Shown: piece after piece, positions 25,959-34,871 of the stretch | How positions within the stretch are numbered: the first letter of the stretch is position 1 | Layout of the letters: each line of letters begins with the position of its first letter | DNA from: Oscillatoriophycideae cyanobacterium NC_groundwater_1537_Pr4_S-0.65um_50_18 | Lineage (GTDB): Bacteria; Cyanobacteriota; Cyanobacteriia; Elainellales; Elainellaceae | Length of the DNA stretch: 64,000 bases | NCBI GenBank assembly: GCA_016208305.1 | Contig: JACQYI010000006.1 | Coordinates: 434,001-498,000 of the forward strand | Direction of reading: 5' to 3' | Translations under genes and position numbers: made by a program | Notes under the pieces: generated by a model | Databases searched by the model: none | Seen by the model: only the letters and a program-made list of their open reading frames with translations | Told to the model about the DNA's origin: nothing

Positions 25959-26150
25959 TGTCTTTAGGGGTGTGAAAGGATGATCCGATCGTAGCAAGTA
26001 TTGCAAAATATTACGGGTTTGCAGGCTACAGGGATCTACTATCTTCATTTTGAGGACTCTGCTGCTTTAAGTTAGCCCTTACAAGCCAGATGTTGGCACT
26101 CTTCCCCATAGGCAATGTTTGCATCCCATTATGGGAAGCGAAACGTTTCA

Positions 26151-26273
26151 GATCCCCCTAAATCCCCCTACCCTTCGGGAAGGCTTTGCCAAAAAAAGGG
26201 GGACTTTGAGTTCGCCCCCCCTTTTTTTAGACGCGAAGCGGCTTCCCGCAGGGTAGGGGGGTTAGGGGGGATC
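26151..26273. repeat. Nested palindromic element (GATCCCCCTAAATCCCCC type)
   Basis: The outer arms GATCCCCCTAAATCCCCCTA and TAGGGGGGTTAGGGGGGATC face each other. Inside are CCAAAAAAAGGGGGACTTTG and CGCCCCCCCTTTTTTTAG. This design is a common dispersed element of cyanobacterial spacers, to my knowledge. Its CAAAGTCCCCC-type sequence also occurs inside the element at 8.6 kb. Confidence 0.75.
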
Positions 26274-26988
26274 AAACCCAGTTGACTCTGCATCAGAGGA
26301 CTTGGTACACCGTAGCCTTTTTAAAGGGGGCAGGGTGGATCAACAGGTGCCTAAAATTACAGCCCACCACTTTTCAAACATCCTCTCAGTCAATCAGGTC
26401 AATCCTTACTCCCGACTCAATCAAATGGCTAAATTAAGTTGGGATTAAGTTGGGATTTCGATCGCTCAAAAGCCTTTATCTCAACATTAACCTAACCTTT
26501 TAAGCAATTATTGATGACTACAGACTATCGAAGTTTTCAAGCCACCCAGCAGCAGAGCAAGAGCTTGACCAAAACTTGGCGATCGCATTTCTGTATCCCA
26601 TTTCACCCCTCCTCTACAAAGAAGTATCAATCACTACAATCACGATAAAGTGGTGTTTTGGTGAACTTTGGGGAGAGGTTTTGGGTAGAGTCTTGATGAC
26701 AATATTTAAAAGTATTAAAGCTATACAAAATCAGCAGCCGTTGCTTAACTTGTTCTTCCTAAACAGATTTAGTTAGCCTTGTTTGCTAACTATTAAGAAG
26801 AGGAAATTATTTATCATTCACATCGGGTCTTAAAGACTTAAGCTAGATGTTATTGATAGAAAAGTCTGTAAGAATTCTCTATAGATTGGATTTGAGTTTT
26901 GCTAAATGCTGTCTCCCTGCGGATTGGTTGAGTCTTCCGTATTCTTTGTCACGTTGTCTGTTTTAGATCATTTGACCTAGCACTCTAG

Positions 26989-27072
26989 GGCTTATGTATC
27001 AATAAGCCTCACTTGTAGCTTAGGTAAAAACAACTCCTTTAGCATCCGAGCGGATAGGTGAAGGAGAGTGTT
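26989..27072 (+). promoter_or_regulatory. Two tandem hairpins in the leader of the small gene at 27134
   Basis: The first stem pairs GGCTTA (26989-26994) with TAAGCC (27003-27008). The second is nested: AACAACTCCTT (27029-27039) opposite AAGGAGAGTGTT (27061-27072), with a perfect inner stem ATCCG-AG-CGGAT at 27044-27055. It ends 61 bp before the ATG. A structured 5' leader, a small RNA or a terminator of a short transcript are all possible. I could not match a named riboswitch. Confidence 0.4.
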
Positions 27073-27133
27073 TAGCGCGACAAATCAATGAATTTTGCAA
27101 ACCTTAGAGAAAATAGCTTGATTTTTTAGAAAA

Positions 27134-27349
27134 ATGAATGTCGAAAGTAGTCAAAAACCCATCACCTTACCTGTCCAATCTCCTGTAAGTCAAAACAGCT
27201 TTGACTTTGATTCATGGGCAACTGAAGTTCGTCGTCAGATGGTCGCTTCTCTCAAGAGAAGAACAGTCATCTATGGCGACTTCTGGGGCAATGAAGCCCG
27301 TGCTGCTAACGCAAAGGCGGCTGAAGCTAAGGTAAAGCCAGAGGTCTAG
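27134..27349 (+). CDS. Small protein of unknown function
   Basis: I do not recognise this 71-residue product. It has a polar N-terminus, a central amphipathic stretch SFDFDSWATEVRRQMVASLK followed by RR, and an Ala/Glu/Lys-rich C-terminus (NEARAANAKAAEAKVKPEV) that should be helical. It has no cysteine, signal peptide or membrane segment, so a soluble cytoplasmic protein is likely. Coding is supported by the unbroken frame, the ATG, and the amphipathic middle. It is isolated, with 1.2 kb of gene-free DNA upstream and two leader hairpins. Confidence 0.6.
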   Translation: MNVESSQKPITLPVQSPVSQNSFDFDSWATEVRRQMVASLKRRTVIYGDFWGNEARAANAKAAEAKVKPEV

Positions 27350-27523
27350 CTGCTAAGCTGAATCCTTTGCTTTATCCCACAGTTGCAACCAACCCAGTTT
27401 GCAGAGGGTTAAGCTACAAAAAATCTTTCAGGTTAATTTATCTACAATCCCAAGGGTTGGTTGTTTGTGCGTGTCGTTTGGCTGTTTGTACGTGCCGTTT
27501 GGACAAGCCGACTCCTTAGGCGC

Positions 27524-28531
27524 TTAGTTGCGGGCAAGCGTACCGTCGATCGCACCCGTTTCTGAGGGCAGGGGTTCTAGAGAGGGTGAAGCCAGTAAGG
27601 TTGGTTGCAGCAACAGTTGGTGCAGCCGATACCTAAAGGTAGGCTCTAAGTATTTCTGGCGCAGCTTATCCCAGTTAGCCAGCGCTAACGCCTGTTTGTT
27701 GTGGATGGCAGTCTGAAGTTCGGGCATCTGAGCGAGGCTATCGCCCTTGTGAGAGAGCAAGTCCAATAGCACTTGGGTGTCTTGAAAATCGCCCAGGCAT
27801 TCCTGCAATCCTTTAATTTCTTTGATCCACTTTTGGAAGTCTTTACCGTAAAACGGCGTGAAAAACTCTGCCTCGTAGCGGACATGCTTACAGAGCTTAC
27901 GCAGATCGTGAAGCACAAAACCATTTTCGCCAGATGCCTCCTGTGCGGGGATGAGCCAACCGGGATGGAGCAATAGCTCAGATAGTAAGGGGGTCAATAA
28001 ATCTGGCAGCAGAGAGAGGATAGGCAGCTCAGCGATCGCTTCATATGTAGGCTGTGATACCCAATCTTCGTAGCCTCGCTTGAGGGCAGTATAGCGATCG
28101 CCTGTTAGTACCAGTTCCATCTTCTTAAAAGCTTTGGGGCGTTGCTTTTGCAAAGTGGCGATCGTTTTTTCAAGCTGCACCTGCTCTGAAGCAGGAATCT
28201 GAGGCAAATAATCCTGCTGAAGACTAGAGATTTGGACGTCCAAATCACGCACTTTGCCCAAAACTCTCGCTAAGTTTCGCAACCGCTGACCGCTGGCCGC
28301 CTTGGGCAAAACCGTCGCTGAGCCAAACACCTCTAAAGCCGTTCGCAGACGCCGCGTGCCAACCCGCATTTGATGCAAATGCTCTGGATTGCGATCGCTC
28401 AAGACGGCTTTTTCCTGACAAGCCACCCCCTGAAAGTGTTCGCTAATCACCTGATAAGCATACTCACTCAGCGTTAGAGCTTTTTGACCGTTTTGAGCGA
28501 TAGATGCGTCTGCTTTTTGACCCTTTTTCAT
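27524..28531 (-). CDS. CHAD domain protein
   Basis: The 335-residue, helix-rich product has the conserved histidine/arginine helices of the CHAD domain: EHLHQMRVGTRRLRTALEVF, LARVLGKVRDLDV, LHDLRKLCKHVRYEAEFFTP and GLQECLGDFQDTQVLLDLL. CHAD proteins bind inorganic polyphosphate through these basic helices and often target polyphosphate granules. There is no CYTH triphosphatase domain attached or adjacent. A 20-residue Lys/Gln-rich N-terminus precedes the domain. Confidence 0.92.
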   Translation of the reverse strand: MKKGQKADASIAQNGQKALTLSEYAYQVISEHFQGVACQEKAVLSDRNPEHLHQMRVGTRRLRTALEVFGSATVLPKAASGQRLRNLARVLGKVRDLDVQISSLQQDYLPQIPASEQVQLEKTIATLQKQRPKAFKKMELVLTGDRYTALKRGYEDWVSQPTYEAIAELPILSLLPDLLTPLLSELLLHPGWLIPAQEASGENGFVLHDLRKLCKHVRYEAEFFTPFYGKDFQKWIKEIKGLQECLGDFQDTQVLLDLLSHKGDSLAQMPELQTAIHNKQALALANWDKLRQKYLEPTFRYRLHQLLLQPTLLASPSLEPLPSETGAIDGTLARN

Positions 28532-28955
28532 AAAGCTGATGAGCTTGTGAGAATTTGCCGAATCCTCTATTTTAACCTCGAATTAATTTGATTTAAAGCA
28601 TGGCTGTACTTGGGCTTCGCACTTTAGTCTCCAGTTTCATCTTGAACTTCAAAGTTTTGTTGAGATAGCTCAAAAGATAAGAAGCGCTGCTCCCCTCTCT
28701 GGCGGCCCTCTCTGGTAGGTTGAGTTCTCGAAAACGTGGCTTCATTTTCCTGGACAATTTTCTGGCTGCCCCCAGCATTTGCTGTTGGGGGGCAACATCG
28801 GCTAACAAAGAGGAGCGATCGGCAATCAGCTCATTTGAAGATCGCGAATTAAGTCAAACCCAAGATTTTTTGAACACCTTGTGAAATCAGGCTTTCATCA
28901 AATCGTCCGAGCTAGGTGCGAAGCGATATTTTGTAACTCCTACTCTTTGATACCC
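28532..28955. other. CHAD/metallophosphoesterase divergent spacer
   Basis: The 424 bp hold no convincing gene. One GC-rich hairpin pairs GCCCCCAGCA (28768-28777) with TGCTGTTGGGGGGC (28780-28793). The 71-codon reverse frame across 28593-28808 has no domain character. Confidence 0.45.
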
Positions 28956-29849
28956 ATGAAGCCTCGTTTTGCCCAGCCTCGCTCTGCTAAGCCTCGCTTG
29001 GCTCGAAAAGTAGTGCAAGCCCTAGTGATTGCAATGTTAGCGATCGCCTTGCTCCTTGGCGGCAGTTTTGCCTATGCCTACAAAATTGAACCGAACTGGA
29101 TTGCTATCTCCTATGTGCCAGTAGAAATGCGGCGATTAGCACCCGCCTTTCAGGGCTACCAGATTGCCCAAATTAGCGATGTCCATGCCGACCAATGGAT
29201 GACTCAAGACCGATTGCTGCAAATCGTCAAGCTGGTTAACTATCTTCAGCCAGATACGATTGCGATTACAGGCGATTTTGTCACCCGTGATGCCGAAGCT
29301 TATGAACCCAGCTTAGTGGAAGCCTTCAAAGCGTTTGCCCCCAAAGATCTGACTGTGGCGGTGTTAGGCAATCACGATCATTGGTCAAGCCCGGAGGTAA
29401 TTCGCCGCATGCTAAAGAGCAGCAACATTGTCGATGTCAGTAATGCTGTAGCTAGCATTCAGCGCCAAGAGGATGTGCTGTACTTGGCAGGCGTAGATGA
29501 TGTCATGACGCAAAACGATCGCCTTGATCAGGTACTAGAGCAGCTTCCTGCCACCGGAGCCGCTATTCTTTTGGCTCACGAACCCGACTTTGCCGACACC
29601 AGCGCCGCTACCGGACGATTTGATTTGCAAATTTCTGGACATTCTCACGGCGGACAGGTGATGTTTCCGTTTCTAGGGCCGCCTGTTTTGCCACCTTACG
29701 GAAAGAAATATCCGTCTGGGCGCTATCAGGTTGGCGATATGGTGCAGTACACTAACCGAGGCGTCGGCATGGTCAGGCCTCAACTGCGGTTTAATTGCCG
29801 TCCTGAAATTACGGTCTTCGTCCTGCAAACTGCCCCTAATAGCCTTTAG
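28956..29849 (+). CDS. Membrane-anchored metallophosphoesterase (calcineurin-like, YkuE/YaeI type)
   Basis: The 297-residue product has a basic N-terminus and one transmembrane segment (VVQALVIAMLAIALLLGGSF), then a calcineurin-like phosphoesterase. Metal-binding motifs are QISDVHAD, IAITGDFVTRD, VLGNHDHW, LLAHEPDF and ISGHSHGGQV. The active site should face the periplasm or cell-envelope side. Relatives act on UDP-diacylglucosamine-type lipids or phosphorylated cyclic compounds, but the substrate here is not evident. I took ATG 28956 (MKPRFAQPRSAKPRLARK); the frame is open 25 codons further upstream. Confidence 0.92.
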   Translation: MKPRFAQPRSAKPRLARKVVQALVIAMLAIALLLGGSFAYAYKIEPNWIAISYVPVEMRRLAPAFQGYQIAQISDVHADQWMTQDRLLQIVKLVNYLQPDTIAITGDFVTRDAEAYEPSLVEAFKAFAPKDLTVAVLGNHDHWSSPEVIRRMLKSSNIVDVSNAVASIQRQEDVLYLAGVDDVMTQNDRLDQVLEQLPATGAAILLAHEPDFADTSAATGRFDLQISGHSHGGQVMFPFLGPPVLPPYGKKYPSGRYQVGDMVQYTNRGVGMVRPQLRFNCRPEITVFVLQTAPNSL

Positions 29850-29959
29850 CACACCCATTCTCAGGCGCTCCGTAGTCACAGCATTCACAGCCGTTAAGGA
29901 CAAGGGCATACTTGAGGACGCACGCCCTCAAATATGCCCTAAACCAACGATGGCGTATC

Positions 29960-30709
29960 CTATCGATAGGCTTGAATAGACTCGATTTGTAGCTGAAAAA
30001 ATCCGGGTTGGAAATGCGGATTTAGCGCGCCATCGTACTCAAATTTACTCAGCATGAGCTGCATGGCGGTGATGCGATTGGGAGCGATCGCCTGACCCGA
30101 TACAGTCTTCGCCCGAAATACAGGAACGACTGCCGAGAAAGGAATGCGAATGGTCATCCACTGATCTGCCACGGTGTCAAAAGAGTAGCAGTAGGCAATT
30201 CCATCCCAACGATCTTCTGTACGCAGCATGAATTTGTAGCGATTGCCGTCCCCCTTGACCCGAAGTTCGATGCCTGTGTACTGTCCTAGGTCTAACGGTG
30301 GCTCAAAGTTGCGGGTACGCACAGAGGCAAACCCGCCTGAGTTAGCAGTAGAAACTTGACCTGAGAAAGAGGCAGCTGAAGAGCCAAACTGGATACCGCT
30401 CTGGCTAACACCCCCCATAACTACGTCATCCAAGGCTCCCCAAACTTCCGATAGCTTTTCTGAAGATTGCGTGAAATCAAAAATCAAGCGATGCCCTGCA
30501 TCGGGATGCGTATCGGAGAAACTTGACATAGGTATCCATCTTTCAAGATCAACTGTGGGATTAGAACGGCTATTAAACCACTGCTGAAACCAATCTAGGC
30601 TACTCAGAAAAGGAACTGCGCCAAAGTAGGAGAGCGTCTTAACAAAGCGACCTAGATCCCACTGAGGGGAAGGCTGCTGAGAGTTTTTTTGAGAGTTTTG
30701 CTGGCTCAT
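29960..30709 (-). CDS. CIA30 family protein
   Basis: The 249-residue protein carries the CIA30 (NDUFAF1-like) beta-sandwich domain: LIFDFTQSSEKLSEVWGALD, DVVMGGVSQSGI, then FSGQVSTANSGGFASVRTR, GIELRVKGDGNRYKFMLRT, WMTIRIPFSAVVPVFR and PGFFQLQIESIQAYR. In mitochondria the domain helps assemble respiratory complex I. Cyanobacterial members are assumed to serve assembly of a membrane complex or a carbohydrate-binding role. The N-terminal 75 residues are polar and specific to this protein. It converges with the phosphoesterase gene. Confidence 0.9.
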   Translation of the reverse strand: MSQQNSQKNSQQPSPQWDLGRFVKTLSYFGAVPFLSSLDWFQQWFNSRSNPTVDLERWIPMSSFSDTHPDAGHRLIFDFTQSSEKLSEVWGALDDVVMGGVSQSGIQFGSSAASFSGQVSTANSGGFASVRTRNFEPPLDLGQYTGIELRVKGDGNRYKFMLRTEDRWDGIAYCYSFDTVADQWMTIRIPFSAVVPVFRAKTVSGQAIAPNRITAMQLMLSKFEYDGALNPHFQPGFFQLQIESIQAYR

Positions 30710-31086
30710 GGGGAGGATGGGCTTCAGTTCTTTTCTAGGTTCTCTTTATAAAGTCTTGCATCAAAGTCTTGTACCAGGAGCAGGCGATCGATTCCTTTCA
30801 TCTCTCACTTCATCAGAGCATGGTTTATCGCAGTTGCCATCCTGCTGAGGATCGGGAATTTCATCAAACCAGAGATTTTTTGAAAGGCGCGCTGCTTTGT
30901 CAAAAACTATCGGGCTTTATCTAATCCATGATTCTTAGCAGTAAGATGATCTGGCGAGGTTGATTTGCTCTCGTGGGTGAGGGGCTGTCTCCGATGGGTA
31001 AGGCAGCCTGAGTAAAAGCGCTGACGCATCCTCCCTACTGAGACACTATCATCTATCTCTGAGGCACGTTTGTAAGAGCAAGAGCT
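30710..31086. other. Divergent CIA30/M48-like spacer
   Basis: I see no gene, strong hairpin or repeat in these 377 bp. Confidence 0.4.
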
Positions 31087-33552
31087 ATGGCTGGATCGAT
31101 GACATCATCTCAGAGACTGTCGGCAGGTCTAGCGGCGCTAAAGCAAAAAGATTATGCGACCGCGATCGCCCATCTAGAATCGATCGAGCCATCTGCTCTC
31201 GATACGGCTCAAGACAAAACTGCTCAAGACAAAACGACTCAAGACACAGATGTCATTCAAGCAAAAGCCCAGGCTGGATTGGTGAAAGCTTACGCCCAGA
31301 GTGGTCAAGTCAACCGGGCGATCGCACTTTGCCAGACCCTAGCGCAAAGCACCAACGCCCAAGTGCGCGATTGGGCAACACAGACGTTGAGTGAGCTTTC
31401 TCGTCGGACACCCAGCCCACCAGAAAACGATGAAACAGGGTTCGTGCCGCTCTCAGAACAATCTGGTGCCAGAGCGATCGACTCAGGCGATCTGCCTAGA
31501 GAAGTTGTAGGCCGTCAAGTCAGTCATCGCCAAATAACGCAGAAAAATGTAGCCTCTTCTGCCCCATCCGATCTCCAGGCTTTAAATTCTCAATCACCCG
31601 CTTCTCAATCACCCACTTCTCAATCACCCGCTTCTCAGGCTTCAGAGCTTCAAACCGTCGTAGATCTCTTGCCCGATCGCTCCGAATTGTCCCTTCCTCT
31701 CTCCTCGCCGCCGCAGACACCTCCTACCGCAGTTTGGAACCAGGCGGGCAGAGCGCAAAAGTGGGGAGGATTGGGTAGCCTCGATCGCTCTACGCTATGG
31801 GCTGTGACCGCCGGAACAGCGATCGCCCTCTTTTGGGTCATTCGTACTCTGCCGATGATGATTCAAGACAGCGGGTATTGGATTTGCTTCCAAATTGCTG
31901 CCATGACACCCTTTAAGCAGGTGGCTTTGTGGGCAACTCCGGCAAGTGACCCTTGGCTGGGAGTGGCGATCGTCTTAATTGTTTTGTTCATTGCCTCGCC
32001 CTGGCTGCTAGAGCGTATCCTCCAGCAGTTTTATCTGATGCGATCGCTAAAGCCTTCAGAACTAGAACAGCATAGCCCCGAAGCCCTGAGGCTGCTGAAG
32101 CGCGTTTGCAATCAGCGCCATCAGCCGCTGCCTGCATTAGGATTGCTGCCCACAGATGCACCCCTAGCGCTCACCTACGGGCACCTGCCGAGAAACGCTC
32201 GCATCGTCGTTAGTCAAGGATTGCTTAAGCAGCTAGAAGATGCGGAAATTGCCGTAATTTATGCGGCTGAACTCGCCCATATTGTTCACTGGAATTTTGG
32301 GGTGATGTCTTGGCTAACCTTGGTGGCGCAACTGCCCTACCTCCTTTATTGGCAAGCTTCTAGCTGGGGCGATCGCCAGAGTGATCGTGTTCTGCAAAGC
32401 CTTGCGATTTTCATGGCGTCTATAGGCTATGGACTGTACTGGATTTTTCGCCTGCCCGGTTTGTGGCTCTCTCGGCTGCGGCTCTACTACAGCGATCGCA
32501 CTGCCTCAGAACTCACAGGCAACCCCAACGCTTTGACTCGCTCACTGTTGAAGATGGCGATCGGCACCGCCCAAGCCCTTCAGCGCTGGGAACACACGAG
32601 CGACCTGCTAGAAAGCTTTGAGCCGCTGACACCCGTTGGCTATCGTAGCGCTCTCACTTGGGGAAGCCTCCAGCAGCAGCAAGTGGCTTCTCTAGAATGG
32701 GATCGCAGTAATCCTTACCGCCGCTGGCTATCGTTGCTCAATGCTCATCCGCCTTTGGGCGATCGCCTCCAGCTTTTGGCGCGCTATGCGCAGCATTGGC
32801 GGCTCAACGCTGAGCTAGAGTGGCCAGCCGTTGGCGCTCAGCTCCAGACTTCACCAGATAATACTCAGCCTCATAGCCTTATCCGACCCTCAAAGTCTCG
32901 GCGCAAATTTCTCTTGCAGGCAGCGCCGTTTATCGGCAGTTTGTCTGGATTGGCGATCGCTCTCGGTTTGTGGCTGTTGGGTGGGTTGGCTGCGCGCATG
33001 GGGTGGCTAGAGCTAAGCTGGCTCTGGGGCGATCGGTCTGTGTTGATTGGCTCAGCGTTGATTGGCTTCAGCATTGGCATGTTCATTCGCATCAACGCCT
33101 TTTTTCCCGATATCAAGCGATCAAACCTCTTGATCAATCCGCCGCTATCCGATCTATTGCTCTCGGATACCAGCTTGCCCGTGGATAGTCAGCCGCTGCG
33201 TTTGCAGGGTAGGCTTTTGGGACGGCGCGGCTTTGCCAACTGGCTACATCAGGACTTAATGCTGCTGACTGAGACAGGCTTGATTCGGCTACATCACACC
33301 TCTCGTTGGGGCAGCTTCGGAGATCTGCTGCCGCAAAAGCTACGCCCGACTGCCTTGATGAATGCACCTGTCACCGTAACCGGATGGTTTCGTCGTGGGG
33401 CAACTCCCTGGATCGATATCGATCTGCTTCAGGGAAAAAATCAGCAGGACAAGACATTATCGCTGCAAAGCCAGCATCCGCTTTGGTCAACAGCAGTGGC
33501 GATCGCCACCGCTTTGCTTGGCGTTTTCATCATTTTTCGCGGGGGAGCCTGA
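31087..33552 (+). CDS. M48-like membrane protein with degenerate zinc motif
   Basis: This 821-residue protein combines an N-terminal TPR-like region (residues about 5-105), a Ser/Pro/Gln linker containing a 15-bp tandem repeat (SQSPASQSPTSQSPASQ), about two membrane helices (240-310), an M48 (HtpX/Ste24)-like region, more helices near 440 and 620-665, and a C-terminal beta-rich domain (SQPLRLQGRLLGRRGFANWL...). In the M48 part the family HExxH reads AELAH (Ala394 to His398), and the distal ExxxD segment reads YYSDRTASE. The first zinc His and the usual Glu ligand are therefore missing. It is probably not an active protease, and a binding or scaffold role is inferred. Confidence 0.85.
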   Translation: MAGSMTSSQRLSAGLAALKQKDYATAIAHLESIEPSALDTAQDKTAQDKTTQDTDVIQAKAQAGLVKAYAQSGQVNRAIALCQTLAQSTNAQVRDWATQTLSELSRRTPSPPENDETGFVPLSEQSGARAIDSGDLPREVVGRQVSHRQITQKNVASSAPSDLQALNSQSPASQSPTSQSPASQASELQTVVDLLPDRSELSLPLSSPPQTPPTAVWNQAGRAQKWGGLGSLDRSTLWAVTAGTAIALFWVIRTLPMMIQDSGYWICFQIAAMTPFKQVALWATPASDPWLGVAIVLIVLFIASPWLLERILQQFYLMRSLKPSELEQHSPEALRLLKRVCNQRHQPLPALGLLPTDAPLALTYGHLPRNARIVVSQGLLKQLEDAEIAVIYAAELAHIVHWNFGVMSWLTLVAQLPYLLYWQASSWGDRQSDRVLQSLAIFMASIGYGLYWIFRLPGLWLSRLRLYYSDRTASELTGNPNALTRSLLKMAIGTAQALQRWEHTSDLLESFEPLTPVGYRSALTWGSLQQQQVASLEWDRSNPYRRWLSLLNAHPPLGDRLQLLARYAQHWRLNAELEWPAVGAQLQTSPDNTQPHSLIRPSKSRRKFLLQAAPFIGSLSGLAIALGLWLLGGLAARMGWLELSWLWGDRSVLIGSALIGFSIGMFIRINAFFPDIKRSNLLINPPLSDLLLSDTSLPVDSQPLRLQGRLLGRRGFANWLHQDLMLLTETGLIRLHHTSRWGSFGDLLPQKLRPTALMNAPVTVTGWFRRGATPWIDIDLLQGKNQQDKTLSLQSQHPLWSTAVAIATALLGVFIIFRGGA

Positions 33553-33781
33553 GGGTCAAGCCTTGCTATTTTGCAAAAGAGGGTGGCTCTATGCCTCCTA
33601 ATCTTGAGCAGGCCAGAAAATAGCAGGCTCAAAGTACCGTTCTAACCTGCTTCTCACCCTTGCGGATGATTTTGTTCTTGGTAAAACTGACTACACTTCA
33701 GCCCCTAGATTGATTTAGGGATCTATCTCCTCAGAGTAAAACTGTGAGGTAAGAGATTCAGTTGAATCACGGAGCGAATAA

Positions 33782-34240
33782 ATGAAGCTTGAAGGCTTTT
33801 GGAAGAAAGTAGCGTTAACCTGTTGCGCTTTAGTGGCATTGTGCGGTTTGCAGGTTTCTTTTGCAGGGGGCATGGCGATCGCTTCCCCTCTCGGTAATCA
33901 AACCCTCGCAGACAACTACGGCAATAGCGGCTATGGCAACTATCCCAACGACAGAGCTGCTGCTAACAAAGTAAAAGAAGATGCCAAGTCGGCCTTTGAC
34001 AAGGTTGCTGGATCTGGCTCAGCTAACAGAATTGAAGGAAAAGCTGAAAAAGACTACGGCCGCGTGCAGCGGAACATAGGCAACACCCAAAATCGGGCTG
34101 AAGGCGCTGCTAAGCAGATTCAAGGCAATGCCAAACAAGGTGTTGGCAAAGCTCAAAATGCTGTCGAAAACGCAACAGAAGGCGTTCAAGATGCAGCGGG
34201 TAATGCAATTGACGCAGTTAAAGACTTCTTCAATAAGTAG
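33782..34240 (+). CDS. Secreted CsbD-like protein
   Basis: The 152-residue product starts with a signal peptide (VALTCCALVALCGLQVSFAG). The mature part is hydrophilic and repetitive, rich in Ala, Asn, Gly and Lys. The segments KVAGSGSANRIEGKAEKDYG, EGAAKQIQGNAKQGVGKAQN and a C-terminal amphipathic helix are CsbD-like, a family of small stress-induced proteins. Such sequence is usually helical or disordered and may protect envelope components during stress. It is followed 111 bp later by another small secreted protein on the same strand, which may be co-expressed. Confidence 0.75.
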   Translation: MKLEGFWKKVALTCCALVALCGLQVSFAGGMAIASPLGNQTLADNYGNSGYGNYPNDRAAANKVKEDAKSAFDKVAGSGSANRIEGKAEKDYGRVQRNIGNTQNRAEGAAKQIQGNAKQGVGKAQNAVENATEGVQDAAGNAIDAVKDFFNK

Positions 34241-34351
34241 ACGCGCTCTGGCTTGCTCAGCGAGGAATTGCTAACGCTGAGTAATCTTCTTTAAGCAGTT
34301 TCTACCACTCCGTTCGGAACAGACAAACATAAATTTAGAGGAATACCAAAG

Positions 34352-34708
34352 ATGACTATTACACGGATCAAATCAATTTTGTCTAGCTCAGCTCGTTTTT
34401 TGACGATCGCTTTTGCCTGCACGCTGATTATGCTCTCTAGTGTAGCTCCTGCCTTTGCAGGTGGCGCCCCTACTGACCCCCGCACAGGTTCTGCCCGCTT
34501 AGACAGCATTCAAGAAAAGTCCGAGGAAATTCTGCAAAAGCCACCCCTCAATTTAGAAGAAACCCAAGCTGAAGCCAAAAAAGGCATCAACGAAATTCAG
34601 GGAGACTCTGACATCAACGACATGAGCCGTCCTAGCAACTCTCGCAATGTCAAGTCAGCAGTAGAGCGCGTTACAGAAGCACTGGAAAATGTGACTGGCA
34701 AGAACTAG
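34352..34708 (+). CDS. Small secreted protein of unknown function
   Basis: The 118-residue product has a clear signal peptide (FLTIAFACTLIMLSSVAPAFAG). Its short acidic mature part contains SARLDSIQEKSEEILQKPPL, EAKKGINEIQGDSDINDMSR and a predicted amphipathic C-terminal helix (VKSAVERVTEALENVTGK). GINEIQG.aD..dM resembles small cyanobacterial proteins loosely named low-temperature-induced, but I recall this only weakly. Its position directly behind the CsbD-like gene suggests a shared stress role, by inference only. Confidence 0.7.
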   Translation: MTITRIKSILSSSARFLTIAFACTLIMLSSVAPAFAGGAPTDPRTGSARLDSIQEKSEEILQKPPLNLEETQAEAKKGINEIQGDSDINDMSRPSNSRNVKSAVERVTEALENVTGKN

Positions 34709-34871
34709 TTGCCAGCTCTTAGGCTGAGAGATGCAAATCTTAGAAGCCTGAGTGCGCTCATCTAGGGCGATCGCAAGATGTGACTCTTCATAGATAAACC
34801 AGGGTTTTGGGGTTAAGCTCCAAGACCCTGATTTGCGATCGGACTTTTGCAATCCCTTGCTTTTACGCTCC

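Larger units (their letters stand above)
25959..27133. other. 1.2-kb gene-free region with repeats and hairpins
   Basis: No convincing gene lies here. The region holds a nested palindrome at 26151-26273, a MITE-type right end at about 26369-26387, and two hairpins just before the small gene at 27134 (26989-27008 and 27029-27072). The 66-codon frame at 26576-26776 has no recognisable feature. Confidence 0.6.

Noticed and set aside
26576-26776. 66-codon forward frame in the long gene-free region
   Set aside because: No domain, no ribosome-binding site and hydrophobic, irregular composition. It lies in repeat-rich spacer DNA.
28593-28808. 71-codon reverse frame between CHAD and phosphoesterase genes
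   Set aside because: No resemblance to a family, and it crosses a GC-rich hairpin. Most likely chance.
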